A stretch of 64,000 bases of DNA, taken from contig OX344764.1 in NCBI GenBank assembly GCA_947034895.1, forward strand, positions 65,267,348 through 65,331,347, in the 5' to 3' direction. The notes beneath the pieces are model-generated. The model was given only the letters and a program-made list of their open reading frames with translations, had not been told where the DNA came from and searched no databases. Positions 46,675 through 56,956 of this stretch are shown here, in pieces. The translations under genes were made by a program, and so were the position numbers. The stretch is from Rhytidiadelphus loreus. Taxonomy: Eukaryota > Streptophyta > Bryopsida > Hypnales > Hylocomiaceae. Each line of letters begins with the position of its first letter. The first letter of the stretch is position 1.

Positions 46675-48315
46675 CTACAACACGGAGTCCCGAAAAACTA
46701 ATTCTGGAGGCTTCATATTCCAGGGTGGAAGCATGAGTGAAGCTACCACCTCAGAGCATGTGAGTCTCGTCTGTAAGTCAAGATCCATAAGCGCACGTAA
46801 CTTCATTGTAAAGAACTTTCCCGACTCAGGGTTTTTGAATAGTTCCCTGTCATATTCACCCATATAACCAATTTTCATGTTCCAAATCAATTTACCAATA
46901 GAAAACGAATCAGACTTAACCGTATACTTGTGCCTGGCTTGCATCTTGTCAAGGCTCGTTTCTGAACCCTTTGGCCCAAACACATAGAACAACTCTGGAG
47001 CCACCCACCATCTGCCTTTCAACATGTCATCCCTCTCTTTTGTGGTTTTGTATCCAAAATGTGAGGGAGCTCCCTCTTGTATACGACTGGCAATTCCCCA
47101 ATCGCAAATCCCAATGTTTATAACATCATCCGAGTACGGCGGATAATGGATTAATATGTTGTTGGGAGACAAATCGTTGTGTAGAACACCTTCATTGTGT
47201 ACAAGACTTGTCACATAAACAAGGGCCCATGCTAACTTCGCCTTGTGCCTTCGAAAGAGGCTAATTTGCTTCACCTGCTCTTGTTGAAGTTCCTTCACCA
47301 ACTTGATTTCGTGCCAATCGGCATGTGGCACGACCTTCTCATTCAAGCGAACAAGTTTGTTCAAATTACCACCATTCCACCACAACGTGTAGGCCTCCAT
47401 TGTATTGGCGTGGATAGCCACAAATTTAACAATGGCTGGGTGATTTAAAGGACACACCAAGGCCTCAATGGATCGTTCATATCTCGCATCACGCGTGTTT
47501 GTTTGCTTTGACACCTTCCCCGCAAAATGTACATGCTTGGGTATTGTAGACATGCCATCAATGTATACCTTACGCACCTTTCCATACCCCCCTTGTTGGT
47601 CATATCCACTAAGCGGAACCACTTTTGCACTAGAATTGATCCACATGAGAGACGATCCACTGTTTTGAGAAAGAGCAGCCGTCAATGCGTCCAACTGCCA
47701 CCCCATCGCCCTAGATACAGTCTTTGATAGTCTAGACGCCGCTTTCTACCACCATGCCATTTTTGCGTGGAATTCGATGGTCTCCTTATTTTCACACCCA
47801 GGGACTATAGGTCGGTGCTCTACAATGATTTTTTTGGTATTGAAAATGATTTCCATGAGCACGTTCTCCATCCACTTCTCATAGTTGCCAAAGTACATTT
47901 CATCCACGTCAGCATATTTCGGGGATTCTTTGCACTTTTTTAGAATAAAAGTGCTCAAATCTCTCTTCAACTTAATGATGCCTGATTCTTTATGCCTCAA
48001 GTATGTAGACTCTAGGAATTCCACAGTGCGTCCCTCGTACCATTCGAAACACACTCGCTGTGCAAATATTGAATAATCACGTGGAGGATAAGTTGGGTCC
48101 TTATCATGTGCCGTCTTTGACTTCTTCGACTTTGATGATGACTCTCCACCCGTTGACTCGTATGAGTCAATAGTCACTTGGAACTCCGCGGGATTGTCAA
48201 GGTCGGTGCCCCTTACATATTTCCTTATAGCATTCTCCCATTCCCGGGGGTCATCGTGGTTAATATCCCATAGAGATGGATGCATTGTACTACTCCCTTC
48301 TCTTGGATTAGACAT
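46675..48315 (-). pseudogene. Cargo protein kinase with HND/DWG motifs, one in-frame stop
   Basis: One frame of 547 codons runs from ATG 48315 to the stop at 46675, broken by TAG at 47746-47748 (codon 190). The N-terminal part is unrecognised (Ser/Lys-rich linker, then a Lys/Glu-rich helical region). The kinase domain follows: glycine loop QQGGYGKV (about codon 241), lysine in HFAGKVSK (codon 267), catalytic loop LHNDLSPNNIL (about 378-388) with Asp and Asn kept, DWG (about 405) in place of DFG, and WVAPELF as the APE segment. HND for HRD suggests no Arg-based activation-loop control. Key catalytic residues remain, so it may derive from an active Ser/Thr-type kinase. Array 6 lies about 165 bp upstream and is shared with RNA copy C. 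Confidence 0.82.
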
Positions 48316-48477
48316 AGCTCTTCCTTCACAAAGTTACCTACAATCGATGAATAAATAGAGTCGTGGAAAAAAAGGGCAACAAGTCCACACCCCAATCACC
48401 GCCTTGGCCCACAAGCTCGCATTCAGCCACTACAAGGTGGATGAAAGCCGTAGCACAGGACCAAGACTGGCGAATGC

Positions 48478-48862
48478 GGGTGGGGCGACCGCTTAAGTAC
48501 CCGCGATCGCCATAGGGGCGCGTGCGGGTGACAGGGCGCGTGCGGGTAAGGGCGACCGCGGGTAAGGGCGACCGCGGGTACCAAAGCGGTCCTGAAACCT
48601 GAACCCGAGGTCGCCCCCTACACCCGAGGTCGCCCTGGAACTTGGGACTTCCAGCTTTTTTGGTGCTGGGGCGACCTCGACTGGGGCGACTTCGGGTAGG
48701 CGACTTCGGGTGGGGCGACCGTGGGTCCAAAAGTCGTGGAAAATTCACGCATTTGTAATCCTCTTTGGGGGATTGGGCGACTTCGGGTGGGGCGACTTCG
48801 GGTGGGGCTATGGAGCCGTGGGGCGACTGGGAGACTATTTTGTGTTGGGCGACTTCGGGTAT
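48478..48862 (+). repeat. GCGAC-NN-CGGGT array 6, between the kinase gene and RNA copy C
   Basis: About 16 units in three blocks: plus-strand GGGCGACCGCGGGTAAG and GGGCGCGTGCGGGT, then two minus-strand units, then plus-strand GGGCGACTTCGGGTGG. It separates the divergently oriented kinase (minus) and RNA gene (plus). Confidence 0.88.
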
Positions 48863-50170
48863 TTTGAAGCCAATAGAATCAAAGAAAAAAAGGAATAAAA
48901 ATGGGATGGACAAGGAGTGGTGCATCAAAGGTGATTCTTGATGTGACCAACAGGAAGGTGAAGTAGTGGAAGGGATTCTCACACAAGGGTCAACTTCTTC
49001 GAACTCAAGTGGAGTCTGGGAGGTCTGCGGTTCAATTCCCAACTCCGTGTGCATGATGTAGGAGGTTATAGTTGGGTCTTACGGGTTTGGTCAAGGGGCA
49101 CTTTGACTTTCGCACTGAGATGAAAAACATTTCGGTGTGAAATTCGAAGTGCCCCTTGGCTCAATCCTTGAAGCACGTCGCGTGGCCTATACCGAGGTCT
49201 TCACGGGATTTTTTGAAACTTTAAAGTATCTAATTCGTAATGATATAGAGTATTTTAGAATTCAATTGTGCTAAATCTTTATTTAATTAGAATTGTTCGT
49301 CATTAGGGACAATGACGAATAAATACTTGTGAATGAAATTTGATTTTACAATACGGGGTGTTTGCTTTATCTATGTAGGGTCAAAAGATAAGTTTAACTT
49401 AACAATTAGAGTGCATTAATTACTAATGAACCCCTAAGAGCCTATGCCTTTCCAAGTGTAAGGTAGGAGGCTCAGAAATGGTGCACCTAAGGGCTGGTCT
49501 GCCTTTTTCGTGTATTTCTTTGGACGGGAATATTTTTAGCTCATTTTTCAGACAAAGAGAAATTGATGAGGAATCTAACCCAAGTGGTTTCATATTTTTC
49601 CAAAGATTTTTGAATTACTTATGAATTTTCAAACGAGTTGGGTCATAGGTCCCTATTTGTGACCCTAGATCTTTCATGAATGGTTCACTTGCAATTCTAA
49701 ATAAAAATGGAGAAAACACAGAGAATGATTGGCTCTTCCAATTAATAATGTTTTCTTCCTTGGTTCATTCAATGAATGTATTGGTCAATTTCAGAACTTT
49801 AGATGCACCATTCCACAACCATTTATAGGAGCCATTCTTAATGCCCGCACTCTTTCACAACCTCCTACCTTAGTTTTTCTGTTCTGAAAAGAGCATGGAC
49901 TTGTAGTTATTCCCATTGAAGCAAGTTTCCTATTTATTTTTAATCTAAACGTATGAATGTTTAAACAACTTGCTTGTTAGTATGCACATTCATTTTGAGT
50001 GCAAAATTGCGGAAGAGTTTTAAGATTATAACAAGAGAAATGTACATTCTTCACTTCAAGTGTATTACCCCTCTCCACAACAATTTTAAAGTTTGCAGAA
50101 AAAAAGTTTCTTGGGATTGGAGGAAAAATGAAGAAGTATACAGAAATTGATTCTATAATTCAAGATGTTG
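48863..50170 (+). repeat. Unit X, copy C (inverted relative to A and B)
   Basis: Carries the RNA gene, TTCGTCATTAGGGACAATGA, the TTTAACTTAACAATTAGAGT segment, then a copy of the 42265 dispersed repeat and the AAGCAAGTTTCCTATTTATT segment. The order matches copies A and B read on the other strand, with an extra insertion near 49460-49870. Confidence 0.75.
48959..49214 (+). ncRNA. Putative Pol III-type 256-nt hairpin RNA, copy C
   Basis: A-box-like TGAAGTAGTGG (48959-48969), B box GGTTCAATTCC (49029-49039), stem-loop (49093-49157) and T6 (49209-49214), 256 nt. The lower stem AAGGGGCACTTTGA pairs with TTCGAAGTGCCCCTT, differing from A and B on both arms. The upper stem TTTCGCACTGAGAT faces ATTTCGGTGTGAAA through Watson-Crick and G-U pairs. 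Confidence 0.6.
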
Positions 50171-50184
50171 GCTTCTTGTTCAAG

Positions 50185-50845
50185 TGAACCCCTAAGTGAC
50201 CACGAGGACAGGATGGGTCCTCAACCAATTTCCTAAGTTAAACAAAACCTTACCAAATTACTATATGTAGTAATTAATATTTTTGGAAAATTCTTTTTGA
50301 AGTTTAGTTTTAGCTTCAAAAATCTGATTTTGAAAATGATTGATTATGATTTTTCTATTTAAGATTTTGTGCATGGGTGTACACTTGCAATCTTGACTTT
50401 TTGTAGTGTTGAGGGCTCTTAGGAATGAGCCTCAAACACACTAAATCTTTGAGAAAATATCACATTACAAATGAAATTTAAAAAAATGATAAAGTAGATT
50501 TTGAGAAGTTATAAATTGATTGGGTTTATGCACCTTAGGCCCTTTAAGCTCATATTTTTTAGGTGACGAACTTTTTAGATTTCACATTTGAAAAGAGGAT
50601 TGAAATACTTCAAATCACTTTCACAGATTTAACACCCTCATGATAAAACATTATAATCTTTCAATAAATTAGAGGTATTGTTGTGTTTTCTTTTCTAATG
50701 TGATCTCTAATACGTCTAGTTTGAATTTACACGGTTACAATTCAAAAAGAATGGATAGAACGTATCAAAATGTTGGATTTTTGTTCAATTTAGAGCAAAT
50801 TCTAGAAGCTTAGCAAATTCCAGGGTCATTTTGGGGTTCAAGCAA
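50185..50845. mobile_element. TTAA/CCCC family Y element, inverted copy of 17762-18414
   Basis: Ends TGAACCCCTAAGTGACC and GGGTCATTTTGGGGTTCA are inverted copies. The interior (GATTATGATTTTTCTATTTA, CTTGACTTTTTGTAGTGTTG) is the inverse of 18185-18270. Here the outer tetranucleotide has decayed from TTAA. Confidence 0.6.
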
Positions 50846-51090
50846 ATTCATAAACCATCCTAAAATGCGTTGGGCATTTGAGGGTTTAGGTTTGCGTTTC
50901 TGGTTCTAGTTTGCGAGGGCTTTGTAGGGTTTTTGGTTCATCATTGTAGGGCTTGAGGATATTGAAGCCTTGTTAGGGACCATTTAATAAAATGATCATG
51001 TGATATAATCGTAAGCTATCTAGAGATTATTCTATGATCTCACCTACCATGACTGCAGTCTTCTGTAAGTCACTCTTTCAAATACCAATG

Positions 51091-51322
51091 TAGGGGCGAC
51101 CGCGGGTGAGGCGACCGCGGGTCCAGAAAAGGGGGAAACTAGGGACTTCTTTCTGCGGTGCTGGGGCGACCTCGGGTGGGGCGACTCCGGGTAGGGCGAC
51201 TTCGGGTAGGGCGACCGCGGGTCCAGAGAGGAGGGAAGAACTCACGCATTTTTGCTTCCCTCTTTTCTGGGACTTGGGCGACCGCGGGTAGGGCGACTTC
51301 GGGTGGGGCGACTTCGGGTCCA
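51091..51322 (+). repeat. GCGAC-NN-CGGGT array 7, upstream of RNA copy D
   Basis: About 9 units (GGGCGACCGCGGGT, GGGCGACCTCGGGT, GGGCGACTCCGGGT, GGGCGACTTCGGGT) on the plus strand, sense to the RNA gene, with the same spacers as arrays 4 and 5. Confidence 0.9.
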
Positions 51323-51457
51323 AACGTTGAGACTATTTCGTGTTGGGCAGCTGATGGTATTTTGAAGCCCAATAGAATCAAAGAAAAAAAAGAATAAAGA
51401 TGGGATGGACAAGGAGTGGTGCATCAAAGGTGATTCCCGATGTGACCAACGGGAAGG

Positions 51458-51713
51458 TGAAGTAGTGGAAGGGATTCTCACACAAGGGTCAACTTCTTCG
51501 AACTCAAGTGGAGTCTGGGAGGTCTACGGTTCGATTCCCAACTCCGTGTGCATGATATAGGAGGTTATGGTTGGGTCTTACAGGTTTGGTCAAGTGGCAC
51601 TTTGAATTGCGCACTGAGATGAAAAACATTTCGGTGCGGAATTCAAAGTGGTCCTTGGCTCAATCCTCGAAGCACGTCGCGTGGCCTATACCGAGGTCTT
51701 CACGGGATTTTTT
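51458..51713 (+). ncRNA. Putative Pol III-type 256-nt hairpin RNA, copy D
   Basis: A-box-like TGAAGTAGTGG (51458-51468), B box GGTTCGATTCC (51528-51538), stem-loop (51598-51650) and T6 (51708-51713), 256 nt. CACTTTGAATT pairs with AATTCAAAGTG at the base of the stem, and GCGCACTGAGAT faces ATTTCGGTGCG above. An alternative reading is a tRNA-derived SINE, but all four copies travel inside the larger X unit. Confidence 0.6.
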
Positions 51714-52095
51714 GAAACTTTAAAGTAACTAATTTGTAATGATATAGAGTATTTTAGAATTCAATTGTGGTAAATCATTATTTAATTAGATTTGTTCGTC
51801 ATTATGGAGAATGACGAATAAATACTTCTGAATGAAATTTGATTTTACAAGACGGGTGTTTGCTTAATCTATGTAGGGTCAAAAGATAAGTTTAACTTAA
51901 CAATTAGAGTGCATTACTAATAAAGTCCTAAGTGCCTTAAGCCTTTCCCTCTTGTATTTTTCCTATGAAAATTGAGCATGGACTTATAGTAATTGCCATT
52001 GAAGCAAGTTTTATAACCCGAAAATCTAACCGTATGAATGTTTAATTAGCTTGTGTAGTTGTGTATTAGTATGCACGTTTCCTTTGAGTGCAAAA

Positions 52096-52828
52096 TTGGA
52101 TAAGAGTTGTGAGATGATAACCAAGAAAATTTTCATTTTCTTTATTGATTGTATTGCTTATAAAAGAAAATTGGGATTGAAGGTGAAATGAAGAACTACA
52201 AATTATATTGGCACTCTAAAATGTTCTCTTCCAAAACTTAATATCACTTGAATAGCTATTAAACTCATTACAGGTTGGGAATATTTTTAATTCTGGTGGC
52301 CTACGATTTCACTACCACCTATTCATTGATACATAAATTTTTTTGCTCAGGCAAGGGTGTGCATTGAAGCATTTGACACTCAAGGAAACACTATCGTAAA
52401 TATTTTTTTAGTTGGGGAGTTTCTCCAAATCCGACGTCCATTGGATTTTAAAGAGGGTTCCTTTCTCCATTTGTGTGGATGTGAAAGTAAAGATAAGGTA
52501 GAAGACTTTGAAATGGAGCGGGCATTAATAATGGACTCTATAAGTGGCTTTAAAATGGACAATCTGTAGTTCATAAATTGACCTCCATAATCATTAAATG
52601 ATTCGAGAAAAAAAAATTATCAATTGTAAGAGCCAATCCATTATCTTTACTTTCCCATTTATGTTTAGAAGTTGCAAGTGAACATTTTGCAGAAGACCTA
52701 GGGGCATAAATAGGGACCTATGACAGAAGTCCTTTGGAAATTTATAAGTAATTATAAAATACTTCCAAAAATATGAAACCACTTGTGTTAGATTCCTCTT
52801 TTATTTGTCTTTGCCTGAAAAATCACCT
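52096..52828. repeat. Inverted copy of the 42265-42960 dispersed repeat
   Basis: Phrases such as TTGTAAGAGCCAATCCATTA and CTAGGGGCATAAATAGGGAC are the inverse of those at 42420-42520. Open frames here are not supported. Confidence 0.5.
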
Positions 52829-53106
52829 GAAGTCGCCCAGGGACCCGCACCCGAAGTCGCCTAGGGACCCGCACCCGAAGTCGCCCAGGGACCCGCACCC
52901 GAGGTCGCCCAGGGACCCGCACCCGAAGTCGCCCAGGGACCCGCACCCGAAGTCGCCCAGGGACCCGCACCCGAAGTCGCCCAGGGATCCGCACCCGCGG
53001 TCGCCTTGTGGACCCGTGGTCGCCTGGGTACCCGCAGTCGCCCTTGTTCGGTCGGGGGACCCGCACTCGCCCTACTTGGAGGACCTGCACTCGCCCTCCC
53101 GCGACC
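52829..53106 (-). repeat. GCGAC-NN-CGGGT array 8, upstream of P2
   Basis: About 13 units, very regular at first (CCCGAAGTCGCCCAGGGAC in 24-bp steps from 52833), then degenerate. Minus-strand orientation, that is, antisense to P2, which starts about 350 bp downstream. Confidence 0.92.
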
Positions 53107-53452
53107 GCTAGTCCCAATACAAATGGGGTGGGGTGGACTTGCGGTCATCAGTCCCCCTGCTTCTGTGCAAAGGCTGTCATCCACCTTGAAGTGGCTGACT
53201 GCATGTGCGTGAGGCAGGGATTGGGGAATGAAGGAATTTCATTCTTCTCATTCCATGCATGTCTAAACCGCGGTGTTTCGTAAACTTGACCCTATCTGCT
53301 ACGATCTTTGAACCTTGAACATCTACTTCTGCTTCGATATTTGTAAATGTGTCACACGTATGATTATTAGTTTCACTTAGTTAGAGTAAGTATTTTGGCA
53401 TTGAGACTTTTATATAGTATATATTGCTTAGTTATACATACGTTGTTAAAAC

Positions 53453-54946
53453 ATGGAGCGTACGACCTCGCCATCTCCTCCTACCATACCTACTCCATTG
53501 ACTCCGCAAGAGAAAAGGGCGATGAAGGACAAGGGTCGAATACGGTCAGGCAAGAAGCACAAGAAGCGCGTGGCCATATTACTTCATCTGAAGATTAAGG
53601 CTTTTAAGGGTTGGAGGGATGAACCAGAGCCTTGGAGTTACCGGACTGTTGCGAAGTATGTGGATTGGTGCCACATCAGCAAGTTATTTCCGTTGTGTCG
53701 TCACCCTTTGCACGTTCAAAACCAAAAGGTTAACCTTGCGTATGCTACGGACACAAGGTTCATGCGTAGATGCTGCGAAGTATGGACCCTTCTATATTTG
53801 GAGACCAAAGTGTACAGAAACGATAATTTCAGTTTCTTTCTTGTACGAATGGTGTATGCCGAAGTTGTTTTGAAGAAGGTAGTCGATTGGACAACACTCC
53901 CAGAAATGCTTATTGCGGTCCGTCCGGACCAAAAAGAGTGGGAGGAAGCCTCCAACTTGTGGGCAAAGTATCCTCTTGATATAAGCAAGATGATGACACC
54001 GATTAAGCGTGGAGCATCATTTGTTGCTGATGAAGAAGTAGTTTGGTCTTCCACTTCTTCCTCGGACGAGCACATCCATGAGTACAACGGATATTCCTTC
54101 TCTAGCGATGATGAAGATGTTTTTGTCACCGAGTCCAAGAAGTCTTTGGATGTGGGCCTTCAGAAGAAGAAAGATCGTGGAAAAGAGCCCATTACCTCAA
54201 CCAGCCATGAAGAAGTCTTGAAAAAAGTTGACCCCATGGAAGTGGAGGACTTTTCCACAGAGGAGTGTGCGATGCTAGAAGGTGATAGTGATTCATCAGA
54301 CAATGAGGAGACCTTGATTGCCAAAATCGAGAGTGCACGTTTATCATTGAGTACAAAGAGTGAGGAACTGAAGAATTTGAAGGAACGCGAAGTGTCTTCT
54401 CCCACTGAAGCTTATTTGAAGCAACAATTGAGGTCTCTCAACCAAATACTCAAAGAGAGAGATGACGATTTTGTTGCTTTTAAGAAGAATGGAGACCAGT
54501 ATTTAACTAAGCAGAGCACCGGGAAATTGTCGCAAGCTGACCATTGTTTATTGTGGAAATCAAAATTAGAAACCCTGCAACGCAGACGTAGGAAAGCACA
54601 GAATGAGCGGCGAGCACTGCGTGTTCAAATTACCGAAGAAGAAAAGAAATATTACGAAGCGGCCAAAAAACATGTCAAGGAGGTGGACGTTTTGGCAACG
54701 GCCTCGACATACGGTAATCTACCAGAGGAGTTAGAAATGCTTCGGAATTTGGTGAAGTTCCATGAGACTAGAGTACAAGTGTTGGAAGACGAGTTTGTGG
54801 ATCTGAGAGCCGAAAGTGAGTATTATACGCAGTGGATGAAGTGGATGAAGGATACAACGGGAAAGAGAGGTGAAGAATACGAGAAAGTGGGTCCTCCTCC
54901 TAATATGAGTGACTTCCTAAACCAAAAAGAGGTTTTTAGAAAGTAG
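53453..54946 (+). CDS. Cargo protein P2: WCHI-domain plus acidic and coiled-coil regions, intact
   Basis: An uninterrupted frame of 497 residues from ATG 53453 to TAG 54944-54946, the only intact protein gene of the giant element. Residues about 20-42 are basic (KDKGRIRSGKKHKKR), possibly nuclear or nucleic-acid binding. Residues about 46-150 form the domain shared with P1 and P3: AFKGW, PWSYRTVAKYVDWCHISKLF, CRHPLH, VNL, RRCCEVWTLLY, MVYAEVVLKKVVDW. About 195-290 is acidic and Ser-rich. About 290-450 is Glu/Lys/Leu-rich with predicted coiled-coil character. There is no intron and no motif I can assign to an enzyme. Array 8 lies upstream. Function unknown; an accessory or DNA-binding partner for the transposase is one possibility. 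Confidence 0.8.
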   Translation: MERTTSPSPPTIPTPLTPQEKRAMKDKGRIRSGKKHKKRVAILLHLKIKAFKGWRDEPEPWSYRTVAKYVDWCHISKLFPLCRHPLHVQNQKVNLAYATDTRFMRRCCEVWTLLYLETKVYRNDNFSFFLVRMVYAEVVLKKVVDWTTLPEMLIAVRPDQKEWEEASNLWAKYPLDISKMMTPIKRGASFVADEEVVWSSTSSSDEHIHEYNGYSFSSDDEDVFVTESKKSLDVGLQKKKDRGKEPITSTSHEEVLKKVDPMEVEDFSTEECAMLEGDSDSSDNEETLIAKIESARLSLSTKSEELKNLKEREVSSPTEAYLKQQLRSLNQILKERDDDFVAFKKNGDQYLTKQSTGKLSQADHCLLWKSKLETLQRRRRKAQNERRALRVQITEEEKKYYEAAKKHVKEVDVLATASTYGNLPEELEMLRNLVKFHETRVQVLEDEFVDLRAESEYYTQWMKWMKDTTGKRGEEYEKVGPPPNMSDFLNQKEVFRK

Positions 54947-55411
54947 TGTACCGCATTTTGGTGAACAATATTGTAAATTTGTAAGTAAGATCCAATTTTG
55001 GATATTGCGGCTCTCTCGTGATTTAGTAAAGAATATGCTACAATTTTTTTGGCATTCAAAGTTCACGTGGTTTTTTAATAATTATTGTACACTTTGTAAT
55101 GTGTATTGCAAATTTCTGAACTTAGTGTATTCGCGAAATATTTAGTCACAGCTTTTGAAACCAATGTAGTACAAGAACAGAAGACCTAATGTTGCTCAAA
55201 TCAGTTTTGTTATGTCATTTTATTCTGGATTTGTACTAGAAATGTTTATCTTGATATTTATTGGGTGAAAACATAGCCCTAAAGACCTAACCCTCTACAG
55301 TTAAAATAACCAATTGCTTCATTTTCTAGCTAAGTTCCATCGCTACTTACATGGCTTGGTGAATTTTCAAATGATTCCAATAGGTTTTTTCCATTTTCAG
55401 TGTTTTTCTAA
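54947..55411. other. 3' flank of P2; no gene
   Basis: AT-rich sequence after the P2 stop, likely including its 3' UTR. Confidence 0.35.
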
Positions 55412-56358
55412 ACCCATAAAGTCCGAAGGCCATTTTTAGGTGAAGAAAAAATCAAAACTGTCATTTCTATAATTCTATTGTGTTTGTCCAAAGAAAAAAA
55501 TAAACTTTTGTGGAACTGAAGCTGAGGATCTTGAACTTCACTTGTTTAAGATTTTGTGGTTAAAATTGTACGATGTTTGACTGTACAGATTTAGAGATAT
55601 GAGCATTCAAAGTTGAAGAACAATTTTTTTGCAACACTGGACTACACTTTCAGACGACTTTGATTGCTATTTCTTCCAAAAATGTGCACTATGGAATTTG
55701 AATTTAAAATTTATTGTGTTGAAGAATTGAGTTGGGAGTGTAGGAAAAAAATATTCAAAAAATAATAACTTCCTTTTCATACTTCAAAAAATTGTCAAGT
55801 AGAAGTAGATCCAAGGTTAAAAGAAAAACTAAATTGATAATAGCTCTTACATGGGATTGGAACACAATAATCCGTTAGTCCCAACAGTGAGATTGTTGTA
55901 GGAAGCAAACTTCTCCTTTAAAATAAACTAATTAGAGAAAATTTGAAAATTGGATTTTCAAATGAATTCTATAAGTTATTTTTTGAAATATTTGTTTACA
56001 TTGCCTTAAAAAGAACAGGGTTCTTAACTTGCACATCACTAATGAAAATGGAATGAATCAAATCTTTTTATGTAGACAAAAACATAATGTTAGCAAAAAC
56101 ATGAACAAAATTAAATCTATTTTGGATTTTTGCAATGTTTTTTGTATTGCCTGCCGAGTTTAGTTCTAGGTATTTTGTGGCGTAACTTTTGCTTCCGGAC
56201 ACCAATTGAAATAAAAATTATATTCCCTCAAAGCTTATCAGATTTTATCTTTTCACAAAAAATTTCAAAAAATTAGGGTACAATTTCAAGCCATAGAAAC
56301 TTGCCCAAATTCCAAATTGTCTCTAGAGGGGACAATGGGACTTAAGGGGGTCATCATG
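55412..56358. mobile_element. CCCCTAAAGG-family element, inverted copy
   Basis: From CTAAACCCATAAAGTCCGAA to GGGACAATGGGACTTAAGGG. The right part is the inverse of the 29638 and 38949 left ends. Non-coding, nested in the giant element. Confidence 0.5.
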
Positions 56359-56956
56359 TTCACTTTTTCTGTTTATGGAACTAAAATGATAACAATTACA
56401 ATCTTCCATGAAATGAATTGAGATAATGAGATTGCTTACAATGATATACAATTTTGAATTCTAAGTAATAAAATTTAAAGTTTACAGTTGAATTAATTTT
56501 AGAAGCTTAAATGTCAATGCAAATGACAATGTCAAAGTGAACTTCAACTTTAATAGCTCTTTGATAATAAGCTTCATACAATCAGTTGTACCACATATTT
56601 GATTTTGTTCGAACATAGTGAAGTCTTTGGAGTAGAAAATAATGTAGAATATGTTTCAAAAATGAAGGCACTGTAATATTCTCGGTAATATTGCAATACA
56701 AATGTGTAGCATACAATCATAGAAGGCTCGAAGTTGGCCTATATGGAACAAAACAAAAAGACTGAGAGCTACACGCTTCTACCATATATAATACGCTTCT
56801 ATATACTAGGGGTTTGACATTATATATCCTTGGACGTAAACCAAGTAACCAAAGGAGAAATGAATTCCATCATTAAATTCTCAGACGTCAAATCCATTTG
56901 GATTGTTTTTACTTCTTAGAAGAACTTGCTTCACCATGTGAAGGTTGAAGTGCCTC
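56359..56956. other. No gene seen; 3' flank of P3
   Basis: AT-rich; contains nothing I can support beyond a probable 3' UTR of P3. Confidence 0.35.

Larger units (their letters stand above)
50870..52095 (+). repeat. Unit X, copy D
   Basis: Same orientation as C, about 2.46 kb away. Starts with the AAACCCTCGCAAAC/CTTGTTAGGGACC block seen at 44100 and 45590, then array 7, the RNA gene and the AT-rich tail. Confidence 0.8.

Noticed and set aside
52788..53184. Open frames of Arg/Pro/Ser or Gly/Ala/Thr repeats, also at 34168, 38496-39013, 43591-44031, 45044-45526 and 51078-51397
   Set aside because: They translate the GCGAC-NN-CGGGT arrays in several frames at once, with no start context or non-repeat extension.
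53716..54405. Minus-strand open frames over P2
   Set aside because: Antisense shadows of the intact P2 frame.
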